The notes beneath the pieces are model-generated. The model was given only the letters and a program-made list of their open reading frames with translations. It did not search any database and had not been told where the DNA came from. A program made the translations under genes and the position numbers. A stretch of DNA of 64,000 nucleotides. Source: Urophycis tenuis. Taxonomy: Eukaryota; Chordata; Actinopteri; Gadiformes; Phycidae. Below, piece after piece: positions 1-6,772 of the stretch; within the stretch, counting starts at the first letter, position 1; each line of letters begins with the position of its first letter. The stretch covers positions 22,341,455 through 22,405,454 of the forward strand of contig JAXIVH010000001.1 of assembly GCA_036785325.1 (NCBI GenBank), in the 5' to 3' direction.

Positions 1-791
1 GCTTTTGATTCTTTGCTGGTGGTTCGTCGTCTCCATCTAGTGGTTGTTTTGGGTTAGGGTTAGGGTTATGGTTAGGGTAAGGGTTAGGGTTAGGGTTAGC
101 GTTACGGTTAGGGTAAGGTTAGGGTTAGGGTTAGGGTTAGAGGTTAGGGGTTAGGGGTTAGGGTTAAGATGAGGGCTGAGGTTAGGGTTAAGGTTAGGGC
201 TGAGGTTAGTGTTAGGTTTAAGGTTAGGGATAAGGTTAGGGTTGGGGTTACGGCTGAGATTGGGGTTAAGGTTAGGGTTGAGGTTAGGGTTAGTGTTATG
301 GATAAGGTTAGGTTAAGTGTTAGGGCCAAGGTTAGGGTTAAGGTTATGGTTAAGATTAGGGTTAGGGCTAGAATTAGGGTTAGGGCTAAGGTTAGGGTTA
401 GGGTTATGGCTGAGGTTAGGGTTTAGGTTAGGTTTGAGGTTAGGGTTAGTGTTAAGGTTAGGGCCAAGGTTAGGGTTAGGGTTAAGGTTAGGGTTAGGGC
501 TAAGGTTAGGGTTAGGGTTATGGCTGAGGCTAGGGTTAGGGCTAAAGTTAGGGCAAAGGTTAGAGTTAGGGTTAGCGTTAGAGTTAGGGTAGGGTTAGTG
601 TTGGAGGTTAGGGTAGGCTTAGGGTTAGAGTTAGAGTAGGGGTTAGGGTTAGAGTTAGAGTAGGGGTTAGGGTTAGTGTTAAGGCTAAGGTTAGGGGTTG
701 AGGTTAGTGTTAAGATTAGGGCCAAGGTAAGGGTTAGTGTTAGGGTTGAGTTAGGGTTAGGGCTAAGGTTAGGCCTATGGTTAGGGTTGGG
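1..791 (+). repeat. Partial array unit: module tail fused to a T block
   Basis: Positions 2-51 match the last half of the 105-bp module found twice in every M block, including its CTCF-like core at 33-43. They join TTAGGG hexamers directly at about 52, without the usual core between. The T block (about 52-791) ends by running straight into the next core, with the M block missing (type B junction at 791/792). This left edge is the only module-to-T fusion in the window. Confidence 0.85.
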
Positions 792-3700
792 TTCGTTAGA
801 GTTATCTCGATGACCCCCCCCACCTCATCCAACGACTCGGTAGTTGAATAGGGGATCAAAGGCAGTTGCACTCGCCAATATCTAGTCATCCGCAGCTCTC
901 TTTTCCCATATTACCAAGAATGAAGTAAAACGAAATGGTTATCTGTCTTGTTGTGATATAACCGCTGATTTGGAGATATAGACTTGTTTTTCCTTTTCCC
1001 AAAGGTTTTCTTTGTTCCAAGATGAAGGTCAATCTAGTTTGATTGAAGGTACTTCCAATGCATTGGTATATTTACTTATTTGAATAAAGACGAGTCACAG
1101 CTGGAGTGAGACTTTTCTTTTCCATTTCTATTTTAGTATAAACGTGCTATCGAAATATTAGGACACGTCATCAGTAGTGGACCCTGGGATCATAGGGTGT
1201 TTCTGGCCATTGTCACTATACACCCTCACCCAAGGGAGGCCCCCCCGAGAGTGATCAATTCTCAAGGTGTGTCGTTTCCGAAATGGAATTGGTATTGGGT
1301 TTAAGCTTTTTTAGGAGTGATCATTTGTTGAGGTAACGTCGAGGTAAGTAAAGGTAAGTAAAACACTTTTTAGGATACATTGTTTTGGTTATGGAGAGGA
1401 GGGGGCACATACTTACCCCCTGACCAGCACAAACCAGTTGTTAACACCGCTAGGTAGCCCTGGTTTGGCCAATCAGGGCCGGAGCTTGGTTCTTGTCCTC
1501 TGTTGGGTCCAGATGAACTAGCAGAAAACTGGGGTCACGAAGGACCGAGGCCAGCCGTGACAAAGCACTGCCTCCACGGTCCCCCAATGCAGCTATCCTC
1601 AGCGATGGGTGTCCAGACCTAGGAAAGACCAAGACCAGCCCCGACCAGCGGTGCCTTCCCAGTCGGTCCCAGGGTAGGAAAGGCCAAGGCCAGCCGCGAC
1701 TAAGCACTGCCTCCCTGGCCCCTCCAGGACCCCATGCCGAACAGCCTGTTGATAACAATTCCTGTGCCCCATACATCGCGCGACTACAGAGATTGTGTAG
1801 GAAGTTGACCTTAGAGAAGACTCAATGGCTTACTTTCCTCACCCAAAACAACAATTTCTTGGGGTAGTCTATTCTCGCCGTAGGTACTTCGGTGATGGGT
1901 TTTTTTGTGAAAAGTTTTCCGGATGAAATGCATGCTGGGTAATTGTCTTCTTCCTCCAATATGTCAAGTGTAGGTTAAGGTTAGGGTAGATTTAGGGGTA
2001 GAGTTAGCAGTTAACCTTAACGTTAGGTTTGAAGTAAATGGGAGGGGTTGCGGTTAGGGTTAAGGTTAGGGCTGAGGTTAGGGTTAGGTATAAGGTTACG
2101 GTTAAGGGTTGAGGTTAGGGTTACGGTTAGGGCTAAGGTTAGGGCTAAGGTTAGAGTAAGGGTTAGCGTTACGGTTAGGGTAAGGTTAGGGTTAGGGTTA
2201 GAGGTTAGGGGTTAGGGGTTAGGGTTAAGATGAGGGCTGAGGTTAGGGTTAAGGTTAGGGCTGAGGTTAGGGTTAGGTTTAAGGTTAGGGATAAGGTTAG
2301 GGTTGGCGTTACGGCTGAGATTGGGGTTAAGGTTAGGGTTGAGGTTAGGGTTAGTGTTATGGATAAGGTTAGGTTAAGTGTTAGGGCCAAGGTTAGGGTT
2401 AAGGTTATGGTTAAGATTAGGGTTAGGGCTAGAATTAGGGTTAGGGCTAAGGTTAGGGTTAGGGTTATGGCTGAGGTTAGGGTTAAGGTTAGGTTTGAGG
2501 TTAGGGTTAGTGTTAAGGTTAGGGCCAAGGTTAGGGTTAGGGTTAAGGTTACGGTTAGGGCTAAGGTTAGGGCTAAGGTTAGAGTAAGGGTTAGGGTTAG
2601 CGTTACGGTTAGGGTAAGGTTAGGGTTAGGGTTAGAGGTTAGGGGTTAGGGGTTAGGGTTAAGATGAGGGCTGAGGTTAGGGTTAAGGTTAGGGCTGAGG
2701 TTAGGGTTAGGTTTAAGGTTAGGGATAAGGTTAGGGTTGGCGTTACGGCTGAGATTGGGGTTAAGGTTAGGGTTGAGGTTAGGGTTAGTGTTATGGATAA
2801 GGTTAGGTTAAGTGTTAGGGCCAAGGTTAGGGTTAAGGTTATGGTTAAGATTAGGGTTAGGGCTAGAATTAGGGTTAGGGCTAAGGTTAGGGTTAGGGTT
2901 ATGGCTGAGGTTAGGGTTAAGGTTAGGTTTGAGGTTAGGGTTAGTGTTAAGGTTAGGGCCAAGGTTAGGGTTAGGGTTAAGGTTAGGGTTAGGGCTAAGG
3001 TTAGGGTTAGGGTTATGGTTGAGGCTAGGGTTAGGGCTCAAGTTAGGGCAAAGGTTAGAGTTAGGGTTAGCGTTAGAGTTAGGGTAGGGTTAGTGTTGGA
3101 GGTTAGGGTAGGCTTAGGGTTAGAGTTAGAGTAGGGGTTAGGGTTAGAGTTAGAGTAGGGGTTAGGGTTAGTGTTAAGGCTAAGGTTAGGGGTTGAGGTT
3201 AGTGTTAAGATTAGGGCCAAGGTAAGGGTTAGTGTTAGGGTTGAGTTAGGGTTAGGGCTAAGGTTAGGCCTATGGTTAGGGTTGGGGTTGAGGTTATCCC
3301 TAGGGTTAGAGTTAGAGCTAGAGATTGAGGAAGGTAGAGTCAAGGTGAGACAGTCTGTACGGACTGAACTCACCCCCGCCGGATCGGGCTAGTACACTCT
3401 ATCTCCGCCAACTCCCTCATTTCCATGAGGGAAGACAGGGGAGAAGAGATGGGAGGAGTATATATATTTAATATATATTTTTTTAGTAAATAAATACATC
3501 GAGAGACTCACCGCTGGAGTGGGTTTTAATCTTTGTATTCAAGGTTGTTCCTCCTCTTTTGATTCCTCGCTGGTGGTGCGTCGTCTCCACCTAGTGGTCG
3601 TTTTGTGAAGAAGAGTTATAGAAATAGAAATAGAAATACTCTATTGTTCCCAGGTTGGGAAATTGCATTAATAGGTAAGTAATAATAATAATAACAATAA

Positions 3701-4003
3701 TAATAATAATAGGTAATTGCAATAGTTGGTAAGGTAATCTATATTTAATTTATTTATTTATATTTGTATATTTATTTAGTCTATTTATTTATTCATTTTT
3801 GTTTATTTATTTATTTAGATAAAGAGGATCACAGCTGGAGTGAGTTTTTAGTCTTTGTGTTAAAGGCTGGTTGCCTTCTTTTGATTCTTCAGTGGTGGTC
3901 CATCGCCTCCATCTAGTGGTCGTTTTGTGAATAAGAGTTGGTAAGGTAATATAAAAGGGTTGTGTAGAGAGCCCGTTCTTTCGATGGCCCTGGCTCGGTT
4001 AGG
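792..4003 (+). repeat. Array unit 1, type A with a duplicated T segment (3212 bp)
   Basis: Core 792-1971, T block 1972-3330, M block 3331-4003. The unit is about 440 bp longer than its neighbours because a 434-bp T segment occurs twice in tandem (about 2205-2638 and 2639-3072). It has private changes in the core (GTTGATAAC near 1748 and CATACATCG near 1771, where other units have GTTAATAAC and CATACACCG), so it is among the more diverged units. Its trinucleotide tract (3680-3711) is longer than usual and carries an interrupting AAC. Confidence 0.9.
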
Positions 4004-4348
4004 TTCGTTAGAGTTATCTCGATGACCCCCCCCACCTCATCCAACGACTCGGTAGTTGAATAGGGGATCAAAGGCAGTTGCACTCGCCAATATCTAGTCA
4101 TCCGCAGCTCTCTTTTCCCATATTACCAAGAATGAAGTAAAACGAAATGGTTATCTGTCTTGTTGTGATATAACCGCTGATTTGGAGATATAGACTTGTT
4201 TTTCCTTTTCCCAAAGGTTTTCTTTGTTCCAAGATGAAGGTCAATCTAGTTTGATTGAAGGTACTTCCAATGCATTGGTATATTTACTTATTTGAATAAA
4301 GACGAGTCACAGCTGGAGTGAGACTTTTCTTTTCCATTTCTATTTTAG

Positions 4349-4555
4349 TATAAACGTGCTATCGAAATATTAGGACACGTCATCAGTAGTGGACCCTGGG
4401 ATCATAGGGTGTTTCTGGCCATTGTCACTATACACCCTCACCCAAGGGAGGCCCCCCCGAGAGTGATCAATTCTCAAGGTGTGTCGTTTCCGAAATGGAA
4501 TTGGTATTGGGTTTAAGCTTTTTTAGGAGTGATCATTTGTTGAGGTAACGTCGAG
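4349..4555 (+). other. Candidate non-coding internal exon bounded by consensus splice sites
   Basis: The left boundary is a textbook acceptor: a pyrimidine tract (4325-4346) ending in TTTTAG at 4348. The right boundary is GAG/GTAAGT with GT at 4556-4557, and a second AAG/GTAAGT lies 10 bp further (GT at 4566-4567). The 207-bp interval has stops in all frames, so any exon would be non-coding. It sits at landmark +345 to +551 in each unit. Only sequence consensus supports it; splicing is not shown. Confidence 0.3.
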
Positions 4556-4612
4556 GTAAGTAAAGGTAAGTAAAACACTTTTTAGGATACATTGTTTTGG
4601 TTATGGAGAGGA

Positions 4613-4632
4613 GGGGGCACATACTTACCCCC
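4613..4632. other. GGGGG/CCCCC hairpin with 10-base loop
   Basis: Five G's (4613-4617) and five C's (4628-4632) flank a loop of CACATACTTA. Read on the minus strand, the right arm and loop form GGGGGTAAGTATG, a consensus 5' splice site. The structure recurs in every unit at landmark +609. Confidence 0.5.
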
Positions 4633-4676
4633 TGACCAGCACAAACCAGTTGTTAACACCGCTAGGTAGCCCTGGT

Positions 4677-4688
4677 TTGGCCAATCAG
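4677..4688 (+). promoter_or_regulatory. CCAAT box (NF-Y consensus)
   Basis: TTGGCCAATCAG matches the NF-Y consensus YYRRCCAATCAG at all 12 positions. It lies about 500 bp before the T block, just upstream of the GC-rich minisatellite, and recurs in every unit at landmark +673. CCAAT boxes usually sit 60-100 bp upstream of a start site; none can be placed here. Confidence 0.5.
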
Positions 4689-4750
4689 GGCCGGAGCTTG
4701 GTTCTTGTCCTCTGTTGGGTCCAGATGAACTAGCAGAAAACTGGGGTCAC

Positions 4751-4939
4751 GAAGGACCGAGGCCAGCCGTGACAAAGCACTGCCTCCACGGTCCCCCAAT
4801 GCAGCTATCCTCAGCGATGGGTGTCCAGACCTAGGAAAGACCAAGACCAGCCCCGACCAGCGGTGCCTTCCCAGTCGGTCCCAGGGTAGGAAAGGCCAAG
4901 GCCAGCCGCGACTAAGCACTGCCTCCCTGGCCCCTCCAG
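4751..4939 (+). repeat. GC-rich 51-bp minisatellite, three copies
   Basis: Diverged copies lie at 4751-4801, 4834-4884 and 4889-4939. They share the frame GAAAGGCCAAGGCCAGCC followed by GCACTGCCTCC. The first and third copies agree at about 85% over 37 aligned bases by eye. Several CpGs are retained, so the segment is GC- and CpG-richer than the rest of the unit. It is present in every unit at landmark +747. Confidence 0.75.
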
Positions 4940-5128
4940 GACCCCATGCCGAACAGCCTGTTAATAACAATTCCTGTGCCCCATACACCGCGCGACTACA
5001 GCGATTGTGTAGGGAGTTGACCTTAGAGAAGACTCAATGGCTTACTTTCCTCACCCAAAACAACAATTTCTTGGGGTAGTCTATTCTCGCCGTAGGTACT
5101 TCGGTAATGGGTTTTTTTGTGAAAAGTT

Positions 5129-5159
5129 TTCCGGATGAAATGCATGCTGGGTAATTGTC
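5129..5159 (-). promoter_or_regulatory. ETS-like and ZNF143/Staf-like site pair before the T block
   Basis: On the minus strand, GACAATTACCCAGCATGC (5142-5159) contains a full CCCAGCATGC ZNF143 core, preceded by ACAATT as in the family consensus but with one extra base. Eight bases away is CCGGAAAA (an ETS core, 5127-5134). The pair ends 25 bp before the first TTAGGG-like hexamers and occurs in every complete unit at landmark +1125. Factor binding is not shown. Confidence 0.35.
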
Positions 5160-5183
5160 TTCTTCCTCCAATATGTCAAGTGT

Positions 5184-6114
5184 AGGTTAAGGTTAGGGTA
5201 GATTTAGGGGTAGAGTTAGCAGTTAACCTTAACGTTAGGTTTGAAGTAAATGGGAGGGGTTGCGGTTAGGGTTAAGGTTAGGGCTGAGGTTAGGGTTAGG
5301 TATAAGGTTACGGTTTAGGGTTAAGGTTAGGGTTAAGGTTAGGGTTACGGTTAGGGCTAAGGTTAGGGCTAAGGTTAGAGTAAGGGTTAGGGTTAGCGTT
5401 ACGGTTAGGGTAAGGTTAGGGTTAGGGTTAGAGGTTAGGGGTTAGGGGTTAGGGTTAAGATGAGGGCTGAGGTTAGGGTTAAGGTTAGGGCTGAGGTTAG
5501 GGTTAGGTTTAAGGTTAGGGATAAGGTTAGGGTTGGGGTTACGGCTGAGATTGGGGTTAAGGTTAGGGTTGAGGTTAGGGTTAGTGTTATGGATAAGGTT
5601 AGGTTAAGTGTTAGGGCCAAGGTTAGGGTTAAGGTTATGGTTAAGATTAGGGTTAGGGCTAGAATTAGGGTTAGGGCTAAGGTTAGGGTTATGGCTGAAG
5701 TTAGGGTTAAGGTTAGGTTTGAGGTTAGGGTTAAGGTTAGGGCCAAGGTTAGGGTTAGGGTTAAGGTTAGGGTTAGGGCTAAGGTTAGGGTTAGGGTTAT
5801 GGCTGAGGCTAGGGTTAGGGCTAAAGTTAGGGCAAAGGTTAGAGTTAGGGTTAGCGTTAGAGTTAGGGTAGGGTTAGTGTTGGAGGTTAGGGTAGGCTTA
5901 GGGTTAGAGTTAGAGTAGGGGTTAGGGTTAGAGTTAGAGTAGGGGTTAGGGTTAGTGTTAAGGCTAAGGTTAGGGGTTGAGGTTAGTGTTAAGATTAGGG
6001 CCAAGGTAAGGGTTAGTGTTAGGGTTGAGTTAGGGTTAGGGCTAAGGTTAGGCCTATGGTTAGGGTTGGGGTTGAGGTTATCCCTAGGGTTAGAGTTAGA
6101 GCTAGAGATTGAGG
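5184..6114 (+). repeat. Degenerate telomere-like (T) block
   Basis: About 930 bp of TTAGGG-derived hexamers with frequent variants TTAAGG, CTAAGG, CTGAGG, TTACGG, TTAGAG, TTAGTG and TTATGG. The G-rich strand is the + strand. The order of variant hexamers is the same in all units, and length differences are mostly multiples of 6. Several short G-tract clusters occur, for example TTAGGGGTTAGGGGTTAGGG near 5437-5456, which could form G-quadruplexes. In native orientation, TTAGGG reading left to right implies the chromosome end lies to the right. Confidence 0.93.
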
Positions 6115-6127
6115 AAGGTAGAGTCAA

Positions 6128-6158
6128 GGTGAGACAGTCTGTACGGACTGAACTCACC
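6128..6158. other. 31-bp interrupted inverted repeat
   Basis: Outer arms GGTGAG/CTCACC and inner arms CAGTC/GACTG surround TGTACG, giving a near-palindromic centre CAGTCTGTACGGACTG. It sits at the T-to-M boundary of every type A unit and can fold into a hairpin with a small internal loop. Confidence 0.7.
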
Positions 6159-6197
6159 CCCGCCGGATCGGGCTAGTACACTCTATCTCCCCCAACT

Positions 6198-6215
6198 CCC
6201 TCATTTCCATGAGGG
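6198..6215. other. Perfect 7-bp hairpin CCCTCAT-TTCC-ATGAGGG
   Basis: A perfect inverted repeat with a four-base loop, 40 bp after the larger inverted repeat. It is retained in all type A units. No poly-T follows directly, so I do not call it a terminator. Confidence 0.6.
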
Positions 6216-6288
6216 AAGACAGGGGAGAAGAGATGGGAGGAGTATATATATTTAATATATTTTTTTTTAGTAAATAAATACATCGAGA

Positions 6289-6393
6289 GACTCACCGCTG
6301 GAGTGGGTTTTAATCTTTGTATTCAAGGTTGTTCCTCCTCTTTTGATTCCTCGCTGGTGGTGCGTCGTCTCCACCTAGTGGTCGTTTTGTGAA
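6289..6393 (+). repeat. M-block module 1 (105 bp) with CTCF-like core
   Basis: The module starts with GACTCACCGCTGGAGTGG and ends with CTAGTGGTCGTTTTGTGAA. The minus strand of 6371-6381 reads CCACTAGGTGG, which fits the CTCF core CCASYAGRKGG at all 11 positions; the following GC dinucleotide of the full consensus is not kept. Module 2 is a diverged direct repeat about 307 bp downstream. Confidence 0.6.
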
Positions 6394-6595
6394 GAAGAGT
6401 TATAGAAATAGAAATAGAAATACTCTATTGTTCCCAGGTTGGGAAATTGCATTAATAGGTAAGTAATAATAATAATAATAGGTAATTGCAATAGTTGGTA
6501 AGGTAATCTATATTTAATTTATTTATTTATATTTGTATATTTATTTAGTCTATTTATTTATTCATTTTTGTTTATTTATTTATTTAGATAAAGAG

Positions 6596-6700
6596 GATCA
6601 CAGCTGGAGTGAGTTTTTAGTCTTTGTGTTAAAGGCTGGTTGCCTTCTTTTGATTCTTCAGTGGTGGTCCATCGCCTCCATCTAGTGGTCGTTTTGTGAA
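6596..6700 (+). repeat. M-block module 2 (105 bp) with CTCF-like core
   Basis: A diverged copy of module 1, sharing GCTGGAGTG, CTTTTGATTC and CTAGTGGTCGTTTTGTGAA. The minus strand of 6678-6688 reads CCACTAGATGG, again an 11/11 fit to the CTCF core. The first 25 bp of the module (TCACAGCTGGAGTGAG) appear a third time in the core at about 4305-4320. Confidence 0.6.
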
Positions 6701-6772
6701 TAACAGTTGGTAAGGTAATATAAATGGGTTGTGTAGAGAGCCCGTTCTTTTGATGGCCCTGGCTCGGTTAGG

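Larger units (their letters stand above)
4004..5183 (+). repeat. Core segment of the array unit (reference copy)
   Basis: A non-telomeric stretch of about 1180 bp present in every unit with only scattered substitutions. It starts with the landmark, then a run of 8 to 10 C's (4026-4033), AT-rich sequence with an AATAAA (4295-4300), a polypyrimidine tract and AG, tandem GTAAGT motifs, a GC-rich minisatellite and a TTAGGG-proximal segment. The open frames in it (about 62-80 and 108 codons on the minus strand) show no recognisable domain. I see no tRNA, snRNA or rRNA gene in it. Confidence 0.9.
4004..6772 (+). repeat. Array unit 2, type A reference unit (2769 bp)
   Basis: This unit is the reference for sub-features. 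Core 4004-5183, T block 5184-6114, M block 6115-6772. Offsets given for unit 2 apply to the other units to within a few bases; differences come from a C-run, the TAA tract and hexamer gain or loss in T. It carries the 'a' variants of the dimeric higher-order repeat: CAGCGATTG near 4998, GCTGAAGTT near 5694, and CACCGCTGG in the first module. Confidence 0.95.
6115..6772 (+). repeat. M block: AT-rich spacer with two 105-bp modules
   Basis: In order it contains an inverted repeat (6128-6158), a second hairpin (6198-6215), a purine-rich stretch, a TATATATA/poly-T stretch (about 6242-6269), module 1 (6289-6393), a TAA tract (6464-6480), a TTTA-rich tract (about 6508-6590), module 2 (6596-6700) and the sequence leading into the next core. 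It is present in type A units and absent from types B and C. Confidence 0.9.

Noticed and set aside
3998..4014. GGTTCG as a possible Pol III B box or tRNA remnant
   Set aside because: The full B-box consensus, a spaced A box and a cloverleaf are absent.
4620..4632. Similarity to the 5' end of U1 snRNA (ATACTTACC)
   Set aside because: The match stops after nine bases. No U1 stem-loops or Sm site follow. It is better read as a splice-donor complement.
4662..4988. Minus-strand 108-codon frame in the core of nearly every unit
   Set aside because: Its conservation only reflects recent homogenisation of the array. Unit 8 breaks it by substitution, it lies on the 51-bp minisatellite, and it resembles no known domain.
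5184..6114. Telomerase RNA template-like CTAACCCTAA on the minus strand
   Set aside because: This string is inevitable in any TTAGGG repeat. No pseudoknot or box H/ACA context is visible.
5435..6157. Long open frames of Leu-Thr, Val-Arg, Leu-Gly or Pro-Asn repeats in several frames over every T block
   Set aside because: They are translations of TTAGGG-type hexamers, which lack stops in several frames. Lengths change in hexamer steps and there is no start, domain or codon signal of a real gene.
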